Assembly: GCA_016776725.1 (NCBI GenBank)
Contig: JADHSV010000001.1
Coordinates: 1-64,000 of the forward strand
Direction of reading: 5' to 3'
Length of the DNA: 64,000 nt
Source of the DNA: Rhodospirillales bacterium
GTDB taxonomy: Bacteria; Pseudomonadota; Alphaproteobacteria; Rhodospirillales; Shumkoniaceae
The translations under genes and the position numbers were made by a program. The notes beneath the pieces are model-generated. The model was given only the letters and a program-made list of their open reading frames with translations, searched no databases and was not told the DNA's origin. Numbering within the stretch: position 1 is the stretch's first letter; each line of letters opens with the position of its first letter. This document shows positions 1 to 11,218 of the stretch, piece by piece.

Positions 1-325
1 TATCAATGGAAACGCAGTACCCCTCCCCCGCCAAAGCGCACACCACCGGCAAAACCCGAGCCATTTCATCATCGGGAGACACCGGGTCCGCACCCGGCCG
101 GGTGGACTCGCCGCCCACATCCAGGATCGCCGCCCCCTCGCCCGCCAGTTTCCGCCCGTGTGCGATGGCGGTCTCGGCATCGAAAAACTGCCCGCCGTCG
201 GAAAAACTGTCCGGCGTTACATTGATGATCCCCATGAGAACGGGAACATCCAGGGAAAGGCCCGCAAAAGCGAGAAAACCCCGCGGCAAGGCGGGGTTTT
301 CATCGGTGTGATCGGTTGTTGTCAC
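1..325 (-). CDS. folP: Dihydropteroate synthase FolP (N-terminal part, cut by window edge)
   Basis: Partial gene that runs off the left edge. Dihydropteroate synthase joins p-aminobenzoate to the pterin diphosphate in cytosolic folate synthesis. The translation carries the family signature MGIINVTPDSFSDGG followed by GGESTRPGAD, both part of the pterin-binding barrel. I place the start at a GTG (325..323) five bases after the ftsH stop. This gives about 30 residues before the MGIINV motif, slightly more than usual, and no in-frame ATG lies before that motif. ftsH-folP is a common order, usually followed by glmM outside the window. The identification is firm; the start is less certain. Confidence 0.93.
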   Translation of the reverse strand, partial: MTTTDHTDENPALPRGFLAFAGLSLDVPVLMGIINVTPDSFSDGGQFFDAETAIAHGRKLAGEGAAILDVGGESTRPGADPVSPDDEMARVLPVVCALAGEGYCVSID

Positions 326-330
326 GGCGA

Positions 331-2262
331 TTACGATCCGGGTTGCGGTTCCGCTTCAAGACCGCCGCGCGGTCCCTTTTTCGCCGCACCGCTGGATGGC
401 ACCGAAGATTTTGGCGCGTCATCCTTGCCGGTTTCGGACGATCCGTCATCCTCCTCGCGAACAATCGGTTCACCCCTGAGAAGCGCTTTCACCTCTTCAC
501 CTGAAAGGGTTTCGTACTCGAGAAGCGCCTGTGCGATTTTCTCAAGGTCTTCGCCGTGCTCGTCGAGAATAACCCTGGCATGACTTTCCGCTTCGTCGAT
601 CAGACCGCGGATTTCGTCGTCGATGATCTGCGCCGTCGCATCGGAAACGTTCTTGTGCTGGGTTACCGAATGGCCGAGGAAGATCTCTTCCTGATTGTCC
701 GTGTAGCGCAGGGGGCCGAGCTTCTCGGAAAAGCCGAATTCGGTCACCATGCGGCGCGCCAGATCGGTGGCCCGCTGAATGTCGGAGCCCGCGCCGGTGG
801 TGATGTTGTCCCGGCCGAAGACGATCTCCTCGGCGACGCGGCCGCCGTAGAGAATGACCAACATGCTTTTAATCTCGGTTTTCGATTGGCTGAGCTTATC
901 GCGCTCCGGAAGCTGCATGGTCAAACCCAGAGCCCGGCCACGCGGAATGATGGTCACCTTGTGCAGCGGGTCCGCCTTGGGCACATGCAGCCCGACCAGA
1001 GCGTGGCCGGCCTCGTGATAGGCGGTCAGTTTCTTTTCGTCGTCGCTCATCACCATCGAGCGCCGCTCGGCCCCCATCATGACCTTGTCCTTGGCCGCCT
1101 CGAAATCGACCATGGCGACGAGACGCTTGTTGCCCCGCGCGGCCAGCAGCGCGGCCTCGTTGACCAGATTGGCAAGATCGGCACCCGAGAACCCTGGCGT
1201 TCCACGCGCCACAACGCGGGCGTCCACATCGGTTCCGATGGGGATATTGCGCATATGGACCTTGAGGATTTTCTCGCGGCCCAGAATATCGGGATTGGGC
1301 ACCACGACCTGACGGTCGAAACGACCCGGGCGCAGCAGCGCCGGGTCCAGAACGTCCGGCCGGTTGGTCGCGGCAATCAGGATGACGCCTTCATTGGATT
1401 CGAAGCCATCCATCTCGACCAGAAGCTGGTTAAGGGTTTGTTCGCGTTCATCATTGCCGCCGCCGAGGCCTGCGCCACGATGGCGTCCGACCGCGTCCAG
1501 CTCGTCGATGAAGATAATGCATGGCGCGTTTTTCTTGCCCTGCTCGAACATGTCGCGCACACGCGACGCGCCGACGCCGACGAACATTTCAACGAAGTCC
1601 GACCCCGAAATGGTGAAGAACGGAACGTTGGCCTCACCCGCAATGGCGCGCGCCAGCAACGTTTTACCGGTGCCCGGAGGCCCCACCAGAAGGCAGCCCT
1701 TTGGAATTTTCCCGCCCAGACGCTGGAACCTGTGGGGGTCCTTGAGGAACTCGACGATTTCTTCCAGTTCCTGTTTGGCTTCGTCGATTCCCGCCACGTC
1801 TTCGAAGGTGACGCGGCCAGATTTCTCGGTCAGGAGGCGCGCCTTCGACTTGCCGAAGCCCATGGCCTTGCCGCCGCCGCCCTGCATCTGGCGCATGAAC
1901 AAAACCCAGATACCGATGATGATCAGGAACGGGAACCACGACAGCAAAACCCCCCAAAGGGTCGGGCCGTCGTCGGTGGGAACTGCGGTGATGCGCACGC
2001 TGCGTTCGTTCAGCCGTTCAACCAGACCGGGGTCCTCGGGCGCATAGGTGCTGAAATTACGTCCATCACGATAATGGCCCGTAATCTTCCGGCCCTGAAT
2101 GGTGACCTCGAGGATCTCGCCGCGATCAACCTCGGCTACGAATTCCGAAAACGCCAAATTGTTCTCGGGACCCTGCGTCGGCGCCCCTTGAAAAAGGTTG
2201 AACAAGGCAAACACGAGAAGCGCAATTACGATCCAAAGCGCTATGTTCCGATTGAAATTCAC
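331..2262 (-). CDS. ftsH: ATP-dependent zinc metalloprotease FtsH
   Basis: Inner-membrane AAA+ protease that extracts and degrades membrane proteins and unstable regulators. The 643 residues show the full family layout: a first membrane segment (about 8-24), a periplasmic domain, a second membrane segment (about 102-123), Walker A GPPGTGKT (194-201), Walker B with FIDELD (251-256), the second region of homology with RPGRFDR (311-317), and the zinc site HEAGH (416-420). The C-terminal tail is acidic and Gly/Pro-rich, as is usual. It lies 73 bases after tilS and 5 bases before folP. The length and all catalytic motifs are intact. Confidence 0.98.
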   Translation of the reverse strand: MNFNRNIALWIVIALLVFALFNLFQGAPTQGPENNLAFSEFVAEVDRGEILEVTIQGRKITGHYRDGRNFSTYAPEDPGLVERLNERSVRITAVPTDDGPTLWGVLLSWFPFLIIIGIWVLFMRQMQGGGGKAMGFGKSKARLLTEKSGRVTFEDVAGIDEAKQELEEIVEFLKDPHRFQRLGGKIPKGCLLVGPPGTGKTLLARAIAGEANVPFFTISGSDFVEMFVGVGASRVRDMFEQGKKNAPCIIFIDELDAVGRHRGAGLGGGNDEREQTLNQLLVEMDGFESNEGVILIAATNRPDVLDPALLRPGRFDRQVVVPNPDILGREKILKVHMRNIPIGTDVDARVVARGTPGFSGADLANLVNEAALLAARGNKRLVAMVDFEAAKDKVMMGAERRSMVMSDDEKKLTAYHEAGHALVGLHVPKADPLHKVTIIPRGRALGLTMQLPERDKLSQSKTEIKSMLVILYGGRVAEEIVFGRDNITTGAGSDIQRATDLARRMVTEFGFSEKLGPLRYTDNQEEIFLGHSVTQHKNVSDATAQIIDDEIRGLIDEAESHARVILDEHGEDLEKIAQALLEYETLSGEEVKALLRGEPIVREEDDGSSETGKDDAPKSSVPSSGAAKKGPRGGLEAEPQPGS

Positions 2263-2335
2263 TAAATCGTCCTTCCTGTAACTACTCCATGGGCGCGCCG
2301 GTCCTGCGCGCGGAGCCGCCCGTTCCTGTCACATC

Positions 2336-3664
2336 TCATGAGATAGTACAAGAAACTTTGGGCGCAAGGCAAAACCCCTGTGCCGAAAGTTTATTTCGCG
2401 GCGAAAATTCGACCCTTTGAATGATTGTCTGTTGCCCAATTCCGGGCCGCCGAAAAGAAATGTGCGGAACCTCGCGAACACCCCGAAAATCGCGGATCGC
2501 CGGCAACACCAGCCGGGCCGGATACGGAATACAGGTTTCGCGCACGCCAGCGTCGGCGGCAACGACTTCGGCCCAGCCGTCGCGCCCCAGCGGACCGACC
2601 ATGACGTATTCGGCTCCAATCACATTTGTTTGAAGCCGGAACCGCCCGTCCCACAATATTTCGTTTCCGAGTCTTTGCTTCGGCAAGCCACGGTTTTCGC
2701 GGCTGACAATCAATCCGTTCTTCGATTTTTGAAAACGGCAGCGCGCGAGGCAAAATGATTTCCCTTCACGCCGGTCACAAACCCAGTCGTACAGACTGCT
2801 CAATTTCCGGCGATCGGCCCGATATGCCGCACTTCCAATACACGCGGCCACGCAAGCCAGGGCGCGCATCGCAATCAGCCGTGGGGCCGTGGCCAGCACT
2901 TCCATATTGATTTCAGCGTATCCTGCACCATGGACGCGGCACGCGCCGCCCAGCAGGGCCTGGGTTTGCGTTTCGGCAAGGATGCGCAGATGTCCGAAAG
3001 CCGCCGCCGTCCGGGACAGATCCTCGGGCGGGTACCCGGCCCCGGCCAAAGTCGAAATGCTCTCGCGAATTCGAACTCTCTCAAAGGCACGATTGCGGTT
3101 CGACGGATCGTCCAGCCATTCCTGATCGTGTTCTTCCAGCGTCATAGCCAACGCGCTGCGCGAAACACCCAACAGGGGACGCACAATGCGAACCCCGCCC
3201 CTTTCGACAATGGCGCTCATACCGGCAAGGCCATCGGGGCCGCTGCCGCGACGAAGCCGCATAACGAACGTCTCGGCCTGATCCTCCAACTGATGAGCGA
3301 GCGCCAGATCGCCAACGCCGTTTTCGCGGCACCAGCCGGTCAGCAGTTCATAGCGGGCCTCGCGCGCCTTTTCCTGAATGCGCGTTTTCGGTTTGGGGCC
3401 GGTCCAGCGAAGCACATGATGCTCGATCCGTTGGTTCGAAAGCCACTGTCCGACCCGAAGCGCTTCATCTGCAGACCCGTCGCGAAGGCCGTGATCCACG
3501 GTCAAAGCGACGATCCGATGGCCTTGCGCCCGAGCCCACCCATCCGCCAGCAGACAAAGGGCCATGCTGTCACGCCCGCCCGAAACGGCGATGGCAAGGG
3601 TTCCCTCAAACGGCGATAGCTGTGCCATCAACCGGGCGAAGAATGCTTGGGAAATACCGCTCAT
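2336..3664 (-). CDS. tilS: tRNA(Ile)-lysidine synthetase TilS
   Basis: Modifies C34 of the CAU-anticodon isoleucine tRNA to lysidine so that it reads AUA. The N-terminal PP-loop SGGRDS marks the ATP-pyrophosphatase domain, followed by LTVDHGLR and ALAHQLEDQAETF, typical of TilS. The C-terminal half is the less conserved substrate-binding region. The open frame continues upstream into cpoB. I chose the ATG at 3664 (MSGISQ) because it gives a 442-residue protein, close to the family norm of about 430, and starts just after the cpoB stop at 3690. It sits between cpoB and ftsH, a common alphaproteobacterial order. Confidence 0.93.
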   Translation of the reverse strand: MSGISQAFFARLMAQLSPFEGTLAIAVSGGRDSMALCLLADGWARAQGHRIVALTVDHGLRDGSADEALRVGQWLSNQRIEHHVLRWTGPKPKTRIQEKAREARYELLTGWCRENGVGDLALAHQLEDQAETFVMRLRRGSGPDGLAGMSAIVERGGVRIVRPLLGVSRSALAMTLEEHDQEWLDDPSNRNRAFERVRIRESISTLAGAGYPPEDLSRTAAAFGHLRILAETQTQALLGGACRVHGAGYAEINMEVLATAPRLIAMRALACVAACIGSAAYRADRRKLSSLYDWVCDRREGKSFCLARCRFQKSKNGLIVSRENRGLPKQRLGNEILWDGRFRLQTNVIGAEYVMVGPLGRDGWAEVVAADAGVRETCIPYPARLVLPAIRDFRGVREVPHISFRRPGIGQQTIIQRVEFSPRNKLSAQGFCLAPKVSCTIS

Positions 3665-3689
3665 GGTCTCGCCAGGAACCGCCGCAGCC

Positions 3690-4733
3690 TCATTCGCAGG
3701 CGTTCCGCGACCGCTCGCGGGCAACCAGCCGTTTGATGTTGGCAGGCGCATCGGCGTATTCATTCGCCAGCTTTCCAAAAGCCGCGCAGGCTTCGCGCTT
3801 CTTGTCGAGATTGGCCAGCGACATTCCCAGCTTCAACAGAACATCCGGTGCTTTCTGTCCCGTAGGACTGCTCTGATAGGCTTCCAGGAACACCTCGGCC
3901 GCCATCACGAAATCTTCCCTGACATAAAAGGTCTCGCCAAGCCAGTAGCGGGCGTTGGCGGCCAGAGCATGATCCCCGTGTCCTTCGAGAAATGCCTTGA
4001 GGGCCAATTCCGCATCGTCATATCGGGCCTTGCGCAAAAGACCGAACGCGTAAGTGTATTGCTCCTTCGGCGATCCTTCCGGAAGAACGCCGGGAGCGGC
4101 CGCTGCCTGTTGCGCGGGCGCCGGTGCGGGAGCCGCAGCAGGTGCCGGAGCGGCCACCGAAGCAGTCGTAGACGGCCGCGCCGCGCCCTGTTTCTCGATC
4201 TTTTCCATGTCCTCGCGCGAGATCGTCCCCAAAACGCCGGGGGCGGCCGCGAAAGAGCCGCTGGCCGCGCGTTCCACCGGCGGCGGAGCAGGAACCGCCG
4301 CCACCCTAGGCGCGCCGGGTTGTGCCGGAGCTATTCCCGCGGCCTGATTCTTTTCTATAACGCCAAGGCGGTAATCCACATCGCCGATCAGCTTGTCGAG
4401 GCGCTGGCTCATCTGGTCCAACAGGTGTGTGACTTCCTCGGCCCGTCCCGTGGCGGTACGCAGTTCACTCTCGAGCGCAGTCAGGCGTAATTCCATGCGG
4501 GCGATGGATTGTGACGCTCCCGACGGCGCCACTGCACCTGGCGGCTGCGAAACGGTTGCGCCGCCGCCACGCGAAAGCTCAAAGCGCAACGTTTTAAAGT
4601 CCCGCTCCAGTCTTTGTATCTGGTCGGTTAGACGCCGCAAGTCCGAGCTTTGTGAAAACGCGGGCGGCGCGGACAACACAATTGCCGCCATGATCGCCGT
4701 AATGCTCAACAACCACCTGGAACCCATCGTCAT
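3690..4733 (-). CDS. cpoB: Tol-Pal accessory periplasmic protein CpoB (YbgF)
   Basis: Periplasmic protein that links Tol-Pal to peptidoglycan synthesis during division. An N-terminal signal peptide (VLSAPPAFSQ cleavage region) is followed by a coiled coil (LRRLTDQIQRLERDFKTL), an Ala/Pro-rich linker, and a C-terminal block of TPR repeats. The TPR block starts near YTYAFGLLRKARYDDAELAL and ends near ANIKRLVARERSRNACE. Two close ATGs are possible (4733 and 4727), both behind a GGAG-containing stretch; the longer frame to 4769 has an unlikely Trp-rich start. It follows pal after a terminator-like hairpin, so transcription may be partly uncoupled from pal. Confidence 0.9.
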   Translation of the reverse strand: MTMGSRWLLSITAIMAAIVLSAPPAFSQSSDLRRLTDQIQRLERDFKTLRFELSRGGGATVSQPPGAVAPSGASQSIARMELRLTALESELRTATGRAEEVTHLLDQMSQRLDKLIGDVDYRLGVIEKNQAAGIAPAQPGAPRVAAVPAPPPVERAASGSFAAAPGVLGTISREDMEKIEKQGAARPSTTASVAAPAPAAAPAPAPAQQAAAAPGVLPEGSPKEQYTYAFGLLRKARYDDAELALKAFLEGHGDHALAANARYWLGETFYVREDFVMAAEVFLEAYQSSPTGQKAPDVLLKLGMSLANLDKKREACAAFGKLANEYADAPANIKRLVARERSRNACE

Positions 4734-4818
4734 TCTCCACCACCTCGGCCAGGCCATAATACAGCCCACAACCGTTTCCTTTATTCATTCAGAGCGGATC
4801 ATGCCCGGTGTTTTAGGC

Positions 4819-4865
4819 AAAAATGAGGCGCTTACCCGCACCGGTCCCCGGTCAGGTAAGCGCCT
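4819..4865 (-). terminator. Rho-independent terminator between pal and cpoB
   Basis: An 11-bp perfect stem (AGGCGCTTACC at 4826-4836 against GGTAAGCGCCT at 4855-4865) with a GC-rich loop. Read on the minus strand it is followed by a short U run. It would end or attenuate pal transcription before cpoB. Confidence 0.7.
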
Positions 4866-4899
4866 GCAATTAAACCGCCCTGGGGCGTACCCGTCAGCC

Positions 4900-5427
4900 T
4901 CAGTCAGCGGCGAGTGTCGTCACGCCACGACGGTTCTGCGCCCAGGCAGCTTCGTCATGACCAAGTGCGACGGGGCGTTCCTTACCAAAGGAGATCGTCC
5001 GCACGCGGGTACGGGCAATGCCCAGCGCCGACAGGTAATCCTTCACCGCGTTGGCGCGGCGTTCACCGAGCGCCAAGTTGTACTCGCGGGTGCCGCGCTC
5101 ATCGCAATGACCCTGAACGATGATGCCGACATTCGGATATTTCTGCAACCACGCGGCCTGTTTCTTCAACACGGCCTGCGCGTCGGCAGTAACGTCAAAT
5201 TTATCAAACCCGAAAAAGACGCGGTCGCCGACGTTAACGACGAAGTCTTCCTTCGAGCCCGGCGCGGGGCCGACACGCTGGGCCGTAGCGGCGGCTGCCG
5301 ACGGCTGCGCGCTTACGGTCGCTTGCGCGCCACCGGAACCGCCCGAGGCGGCCGTTTCATCCGGAGCGGTTTCGCAACCTGCAATGAGAGCCGCAGCGGC
5401 AAATAAGGCCAATATTTTGAAGCGCAT
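4900..5427 (-). CDS. pal: Peptidoglycan-associated lipoprotein Pal
   Basis: Outer-membrane lipoprotein that anchors the Tol system to peptidoglycan. The 175 residues start with a lipoprotein signal and lipobox LIAGC (Cys18). A Thr/Ala/Ser-rich linker then leads to an OmpA-like domain with GHCDERGTREYNLALGERR, which holds the diaminopimelate-binding residues. It lies 171 bases after tolB rather than being tightly coupled. A TTAA-N7-TTAA site stands about 105 bases upstream of the start, which suggests separate cell-cycle control. Confidence 0.97.
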   Translation of the reverse strand: MRFKILALFAAAALIAGCETAPDETAASGGSGGAQATVSAQPSAAAATAQRVGPAPGSKEDFVVNVGDRVFFGFDKFDVTADAQAVLKKQAAWLQKYPNVGIIVQGHCDERGTREYNLALGERRANAVKDYLSALGIARTRVRTISFGKERPVALGHDEAAWAQNRRGVTTLAAD

Positions 5428-5530
5428 AAAGATATCCCCCTCTTAGGAGTATTCGACTGGCGGAAGCACCACAGCAATCAGTGGACGCAAAAAAATCAAT
5501 TCCTTCTGCCGGTGTATGCCGGTGTTGTGC

Positions 5531-5545
5531 TTAAGTAAAGGTTAA
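5531..5545 (-). promoter_or_regulatory. Candidate CtrA box upstream of pal
   Basis: On the minus strand this reads TTAACCTTTACTTAA, a TTAA-N7-TTAA arrangement that keeps the CC after the first half, as in the alphaproteobacterial CtrA consensus. It lies in the tolB-pal intergenic region, about 105 bases before the pal start. Binding is inferred only from the pattern. Confidence 0.5.
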
Positions 5546-5598
5546 AGCCAAAAAATTACCGTCAAAACCTACAGTACTGGGAGAATATGCCGACCTTG

Positions 5599-6939
5599 TC
5601 ACGGAATCAAGGGGGACCACGCAGGATCGGATGCATCAAGCGGCGTCACAACCTCTCGTTCATTGTCCCCGGTAAGGTCGATTGAGTACAACCGCGAGCG
5701 GGTTCCCTTCTTATCGGCACCCGACGGATCCTCGCGGAAGAACATCAAAACCCGGCCATTGGGCGCCCACGTTGGCGCTTCCACCAGAAACGCTTCGGTC
5801 AGCAACCTTTCGCCCGAGCCGTCCTTCCCCATGACTCCAATGAAAAACCGTCCCCCCCGCATTTTCGTAAAAGCAATAAGATCGCCGCGCGGCGACCAAA
5901 CCGGCGTCGCATAACGGCCCTTGCCGTAACTGATTCGCTTCACCCCGCGCCCGTCGGAATCCATGACATAGATTTGCTGCGAGCCGCCACGGTCGGAATT
6001 GAACACGACACGCTTGCCGTCGGGTGAGTAACTTGGCGAGGTATCGATGGCGGAATGCTTGGTCAGGCGCTTGCGGACGTGCGTGCCCATATTCATGGTG
6101 TAGATATCCGAGTTGCCGTCCTCGGCCATGCTCATGATCACCTTCTTGCCGTCCGGCGAAAAGCGCGGCGCGAAAGTCATGCCCGGAAAATCACCCAATA
6201 TTTCCTGCCGGCCCGTATCCAGATTGAAGATGTAGACCCTGGGAATCCTTTGATAATAGGACAGAAAGGTGATCTCGCGGCGACTCGGCGAGAACCTTGG
6301 CGTCAGCACCAATTCATTGCCCTCGGTCAAAAACTGATGATTGGCGCCGTCCTGATCCATGATGGCCAGCCGTTTGACGCGTCGGTTCGGCGGACCGTTT
6401 TCGGAGATATAGACGATCTGCGTATCGAAATACCCGGCTTCACCGGTAATCCGCTTATAAATTTCATCGGCAATGATGTGCGCGACCCGCCGCCAGTTGC
6501 CCGGAACCGTCGTATAGGCGCGGCCGATCATCTGCTGTTCGGCGAACACGTCCCAAAGCCGAAATTCCATTTTTAGACGGCCGTCGCCGATCATTTCGGC
6601 CTTGCCGTTAATCAGCGCCTGGGCGTTGATCACCCGCCAGTCACCGAAACGCGGCATCACGTTCACCGCCGCCGCATCCTGGATAAACGCCTTGCTGTCC
6701 AGCGGCCGGAACAATCCCGTGCGTTCCAGATCGGCGGAAATCACACTGGACACATCCCGGCCGAATTGGGCTTCGGCCTCTGTTCGGCCAACGAAATCGG
6801 TGACCGCGATGGGCATCGCCTCGACCGTGCCGCGCGTGATATCGACCCGAAGATCAGCCCGCGCGACCGTTGCGGCGCACACCATAAATGCTGCGGCCAT
6901 CCCACGAACAAACCAAATGCTTTGTCTGTTAAACATCAT
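5599..6939 (-). CDS. tolB: Periplasmic Tol-Pal protein TolB
   Basis: Periplasmic six-bladed beta-propeller that passes force from TolQRA to Pal. A signal peptide ([14 protein letters not shown]) precedes the TolB N-terminal domain ([18 protein letters not shown]). The propeller repeats follow, with recurring SPDGKKV-type motifs such as [27 protein letters not shown] and [13 protein letters not shown]. The start at the first ATG of an ATGATG pair (6939) overlaps the tolA stop by four bases, so the pair is translationally coupled. The length of 446 residues fits the family. Confidence 0.97.
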   Translation of the reverse strand: MMFNRQSIWFVRGMAAAFMVCAATVARADLRVDITRGTVEAMPIAVTDFVGRTEAEAQFGRDVSSVISADLERTGLFRPLDSKAFIQDAAAVNVMPRFGDWRVINAQALINGKAEMIGDGRLKMEFRLWDVFAEQQMIGRAYTTVPGNWRRVAHIIADEIYKRITGEAGYFDTQIVYISENGPPNRRVKRLAIMDQDGANHQFLTEGNELVLTPRFSPSRREITFLSYYQRIPRVYIFNLDTGRQEILGDFPGMTFAPRFSPDGKKVIMSMAEDGNSDIYTMNMGTHVRKRLTKHSAIDTSPSYSPDGKRVVFNSDRGGSQQIYVMDSDGRGVKRISYGKGRYATPVWSPRGDLIAFTKMRGGRFFIGVMGKDGSGERLLTEAFLVEAPTWAPNGRVLMFFREDPSGADKKGTRSRLYSIDLTGDNEREVVTPLDASDPAWSPLIP

Positions 6940-7886
6940 GTCCCAAACATCTCCTTGGGATTGAACACCAAATTCATAACCTGCCATTCGTCGTATTTTT
7001 CCGGCGGCAGCTTCAAGGGGCTGCACCGCGGGTTCAGCACCGCGCGTAAGGCGCTTTCAGCCATAGCCCGGTAAAAGGGATCGCCGCGCATGCGGGCCTG
7101 ATCGGTAATGCGGGCCTCGCGCACGGTGCCATCCTGATTCATAACCGTGTGAATTTCGATTTCCAGACTGCCCGCGTCCTTGGCTCCGGCCGGAAGGTTC
7201 CAGCACTTCGCCAGTTGTCGGCGCACCATATCCAATTCACTGATGGTCAGTGGCTGCATGGGGTTATAGGCGCGGCGCGGCGTACTCAGCGCTTTGGCGA
7301 TCTGGCTCTCGAAGCTTTCCTTTTTCTCTTGCGGTTTCTTCTCTAATTTTTTCTCTGGCTTTTTCACCGGACGGGGCTTTTTCTTCAGTTCCTCGACCGT
7401 TTTGAGAACCGACGCGAACGGATCGGGCGGCTTCGGCTTGCGCTTGGGCTTGACCTTGGCCAGTTGCGCCGGAGGTTTCGGTTTGGGCTTAGGCTTGACC
7501 TCTGGCTTCGGCTTCGGTTTCGGCTTGGGCTTGGGCTTGGGTTCCGGTTGAGGAGGCGGCGGAACGGCCACGACTTCGGGTTCGGGCTCGGGTTCCGGTG
7601 GTGGCGGGGCCGGTTCAGGCTCGGGTGGAGGCGGCGCGGGTTCAGGTTCCGGTTCCGGCGGAGCCGGTGGTTCGGGCTCGGGTTCCGGTTCCGGCTCGGG
7701 TTCCGGCTTCGGTTCCGGCTCGGGCAAGGGCGCCGGCGCGTTGGTTTCTTCGGCAACGGTAACGATTTCGACCATGATCGGAGTATCCATCAGCGGCGCA
7801 GGCGCGCGCAGTTCGGGCAGCCCGTAGTACGCCACCGCAAAAACGGCGACGTGCATGGCGCACGAAAAAGCGATACTCCGTTCCAT
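6936..7886 (-). CDS. tolA: Tol-Pal envelope protein TolA
   Basis: Inner-membrane protein that spans the periplasm. One N-terminal membrane segment (about 4-21) is followed by a long Pro/Glu then Lys/Pro low-complexity stretch (roughly residues 50-170; DNA about 7370-7740) and a compact C-terminal TolA/TonB-like domain ending [24 protein letters not shown]. The Pro-rich middle replaces the Ala-rich helix of enterobacterial TolA, which is common in alphaproteobacteria. It starts five bases after tolR and overlaps tolB by four. Confidence 0.93.
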   Translation of the reverse strand: MERSIAFSCAMHVAVFAVAYYGLPELRAPAPLMDTPIMVEIVTVAEETNAPAPLPEPEPKPEPEPEPEPEPEPPAPPEPEPEPAPPPPEPEPAPPPPEPEPEPEVVAVPPPPQPEPKPKPKPKPKPKPEVKPKPKPKPPAQLAKVKPKRKPKPPDPFASVLKTVEELKKKPRPVKKPEKKLEKKPQEKKESFESQIAKALSTPRRAYNPMQPLTISELDMVRRQLAKCWNLPAGAKDAGSLEIEIHTVMNQDGTVREARITDQARMRGDPFYRAMAESALRAVLNPRCSPLKLPPEKYDEWQVMNLVFNPKEMFGT

Positions 7887-7891
7887 GGTGT

Positions 7892-8368
7892 CTACTTCGC
7901 CTTTTTATCTTCCGCTTTATCCGGCGGTGACGCCGGCATGCGTTCCGTGACCAGGGCAACCTTGGAGAAACCGGCCGCGTTTACGGTTCCCATCACTTCC
8001 ATGATGCGCCCGTAGACGACGCCCTTGTCGCCACGAACAAATATGCGAGCCTCGGGGTTGTTATTGGTGATGGCGATCAGGCGCGGCGCCAGATTTTCAA
8101 TGCCGACCTGCGTGTCCTGCAGAAAAATCTGTCCTTCCGCGTCCACCGTAACGGCCAGCGGTTCATCCTGGCCGGGCAACGCGTCGGCGCTGGTTTTCGG
8201 CAGATCAACCTGAACGCCCACCGTCAGCAACGGCGCGGTTACCATGAAAATAACCAGCAGAACCAACATGACATCGACCATGGGCGTCACGTTGATATCG
8301 CTCATGGGCCGCGAGACCTCGCGCCCGCCCAACCGGCGCAACCCACGGCGATGGGTGGAAAACGACAT
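7892..8368 (-). CDS. tolR: Tol-Pal proton-channel subunit TolR (ExbD family)
   Basis: Forms the ion channel of the Tol motor with TolQ. A single membrane segment, INVTPMVDVMLVLLVIFMVT, contains the Asp that carries protons in this family. The periplasmic ExbD/TolR domain has the usual LPKTSA and VRGDKGVVYGRIMEVMG motifs. At 158 residues the length is normal. The ATG directly follows the tolQ stop codon with no gap. Confidence 0.97.
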   Translation of the reverse strand: MSFSTHRRGLRRLGGREVSRPMSDINVTPMVDVMLVLLVIFMVTAPLLTVGVQVDLPKTSADALPGQDEPLAVTVDAEGQIFLQDTQVGIENLAPRLIAITNNNPEARIFVRGDKGVVYGRIMEVMGTVNAAGFSKVALVTERMPASPPDKAEDKKAK

Positions 8369-9100
<732 letters not shown>

Positions 9101-9112
9101 GTTTCGGTCCTA

Positions 9113-9556
9113 TTAATTCTCGCAAAAATGGGTCTTCAGCGACGCGCGGATTGCAGCCGGAATTCTGACCGGCCCCCCCGCACCCGTTTGTTTCACACAG
9201 GCGACCTGCACACTCAGGCGCACCAGTTCCTCGGGGCCGCGGCACACGGATTGCTCGGTTTCCAGCGACGCGCCCCTAAGCCCGGTAATTCGCGATCGGA
9301 CTTCAAGGTCGTCGTCCAGACGCGCCGGTTTGAAAAAGTCAACGATACACCGGCGCACGGCGAAAACCACGGCGTCGTCTGCCGCAAGCCGCGACTGTTC
9401 TACGCCCAAAAACCTTAACAAATCCGTACGCGCGCGCTCGGCGAACTTCAGGTAATTGGCGTGATAGACGACGCCGCCGGCGTCGGTGTCTTCGTAATAG
9501 ACCCGAACCGGGAAAACATGCGCGCCGTCGCGCACCTGTCCCACGGCGTCAGTCAT
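9113..9556 (-). CDS. ybgC: Acyl-CoA thioesterase YbgC (Tol-Pal associated)
   Basis: Hotdog-fold thioesterase that begins most tol-pal operons; enzymes of this family hydrolyse short or medium acyl-CoA or acyl-ACP. The motif [19 protein letters not shown] carries the catalytic Asp and the NYLK segment of the 4-hydroxybenzoyl-CoA thioesterase family. The start is the ATG at 9556, preceded by GGAGAA, rather than the GTG one codon earlier. It overlaps the ruvB stop by eight bases, so ruvB and ybgC are translationally linked. Confidence 0.93.
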   Translation of the reverse strand: MTDAVGQVRDGAHVFPVRVYYEDTDAGGVVYHANYLKFAERARTDLLRFLGVEQSRLAADDAVVFAVRRCIVDFFKPARLDDDLEVRSRITGLRGASLETEQSVCRGPEELVRLSVQVACVKQTGAGGPVRIPAAIRASLKTHFCEN

Positions 9557-10598
9557 CACTGTTCTCCGACGCGGTAATAAGCTCCATCTGCGCGCTTTGC
9601 GGCGGCGGGTTCAGGCCCATGTGCTTGTACGCCTGCGCCGCCAGCGCACGGCCACGCGGCGTGCGCATTAGCAGGCCCTGCTGGATCAGATAGGGCTCGA
9701 TTACCTCTTCGATGGTGTCGCGCTGTTCGGACAACGCGGCGGCCATGGTTTCCACGCCGACCGGCCCGCCGCCGTAATTGTCGGCGATGCAGCGCAGATA
9801 GCGCCGGTCCATGGCGTCCAGCCCCATGGCGTCCACTTCCAGGCGGTTGAGCGCGGCGTCGGCAGCCGCCGCGTCGATGGCGGCGGCCCCGTCGATGGCC
9901 GCGAAATCGCGAACCCGGCGCAGCAAACGACCGGCCACCCGTGGCGTGCCGCGCGAACGCCGCGCGATTTCAATGGCCCCGTCCTTGGTCAGGTCCACTC
10001 CCAGAAGGCGCGCCCCCCGGCTGACGATGAATTCAAGTTCCTCGACCGTATAAAAAACGACCCTCAACGGAATGCCGAAACGTTCGCGCAAAGGCGTCGT
10101 AATCAGGCCCGAACGGGTGGTCGCACCGATCAGGGTAAAGGGCGGCAAGTCGATGCGAACCGAACGCGCGGCAGGCCCTTCACCGATGATCAAGTCGAGT
10201 TGCCGGTCTTCCATGGCCGGGTAGAGAATTTCCTCGACCGCCGCGCTCAGGCGGTGAATTTCGTCGATAAACAAAACGTCGTTGGGCTGCAAATTCGTCA
10301 GGATGGCGGCCAGATCACCGGCTTTGGCCACCACCGGCCCCGAAGTGGCGCGGAACCCCACGCCCAGTTCGCGCGCGACGATCTGGGCCAATGTCGTCTT
10401 GCCCAGCCCCGGCGGGCCGTAAAAAAGCACATGATCGAGCGGCTCGCCGCGATTTTTTGCGGCCAGAATGAAAACCCGAAGATTGTCGCAGGTCTGTCGC
10501 TGACCGACAAAGTCATCGAGACTGGTCGGGCGCAGGCCGGTATCCACGGCATCCGCTTCGGCTTGCTCGGGTGCGACCATGCGGTTTTCCTCGCTCAT
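9549..10598 (-). CDS. ruvB: Holliday junction branch-migration helicase RuvB
   Basis: AAA+ motor that drives branch migration of Holliday junctions with RuvA. Features are Walker [12 protein letters not shown], Walker B with LFIDEIHRL, the sensor region [20 protein letters not shown], and a C-terminal winged-helix domain ending near [11 protein letters not shown]. The length of 349 residues is standard. Its start overlaps the ruvA stop by four bases (ATGA). Confidence 0.98.
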   Translation of the reverse strand: MSEENRMVAPEQAEADAVDTGLRPTSLDDFVGQRQTCDNLRVFILAAKNRGEPLDHVLFYGPPGLGKTTLAQIVARELGVGFRATSGPVVAKAGDLAAILTNLQPNDVLFIDEIHRLSAAVEEILYPAMEDRQLDLIIGEGPAARSVRIDLPPFTLIGATTRSGLITTPLRERFGIPLRVVFYTVEELEFIVSRGARLLGVDLTKDGAIEIARRSRGTPRVAGRLLRRVRDFAAIDGAAAIDAAAADAALNRLEVDAMGLDAMDRRYLRCIADNYGGGPVGVETMAAALSEQRDTIEEVIEPYLIQQGLLMRTPRGRALAAQAYKHMGLNPPPQSAQMELITASENSDD

Positions 10599-11218
10599 GA
10601 CGCATGCTCCCTGGGCGCAAGTTCAGCCAGCCCGCCGCGGATCAGGCTTTCCAGATCGGCCCCCTCGCCCAGGCTGCCCGCCACATGGGAAACCGCACGA
10701 AGCGCGTCCGACGCGCCGTAGCCCAGATTGACCAGCGCCGAGACCGCATCCGCCGTATTGCTGCCGGCAGCGGCGCCCAAAACGGGCGAGCCGGGAAGGC
10801 CCGTGGTGCCCAGCGCCAATCCGCCGACCTTGTCCTTTAATTCACTGGCGATGCGCGCGGCAAGTTTGGGTCCGACGCCGGACGGGCGCGACAACGTGGT
10901 GCGGTCGGCGGCTGCAATGGCGTGCAGAAGTTCTTCCGCGTTCAGGGCCGACAGGATGGCCAATCCGACCTTCGCACCGACGCCCTGAACCGTGGTCAGA
11001 AGCTTGAACCAATCGCGTTCGGCTTCTTCCATGAAACCGTAAAGATGAATGTGATCCTCGCGAACGTGGGTCTCGATAACGATGCTCGCGTGCTCGCCCT
11101 CGCTCAGGCGGCCGAGCGTGCGCGCCGAACAAAACACCAGATAACCGACGCCCGAGACGTCGATGATGGCGTAATCCTCACCCAATGTATCGATGCGTCC
11201 GGTCAATTTAGCGATCAT
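10595..11218 (-). CDS. ruvA: Holliday junction DNA-binding protein RuvA
   Basis: Tetrameric junction-binding partner of RuvB. Domain I ([26 protein letters not shown]) is an OB fold, domain II has helix-hairpin-helix motifs ([18 protein letters not shown] and [20 protein letters not shown]), and domain III at the C-terminus contacts RuvB. The length of 207 residues is normal. It overlaps both ruvC and ruvB by four bases, giving a tightly coupled ruvCAB operon. Confidence 0.98.
   Translation of the reverse strand: MIAKLTGRIDTLGEDYAIIDVSGVGYLVFCSARTLGRLSEGEHASIVIETHVREDHIHLYGFMEEAERDWFKLLTTVQGVGAKVGLAILSALNAEELLHAIAAADRTTLSRPSGVGPKLAARIASELKDKVGGLALGTTGLPGSPVLGAAAGSNTADAVSALVNLGYGASDALRAVSHVAGSLGEGADLESLIRGGLAELAPREHAS

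Noticed and set aside
556-2265. Long plus-strand frame (569 codons) opposite ftsH
   Set aside because: Antisense shadow of a well-conserved gene; it has no ribosome-binding site and a His/Gln/Arg-rich composition typical of reverse-complement frames in GC-rich DNA.
7370-7740. Apparent tandem repeat in tolA
   Set aside because: Low-complexity Pro/Glu/Lys codons typical of the TolA linker, not a separate repeat element.
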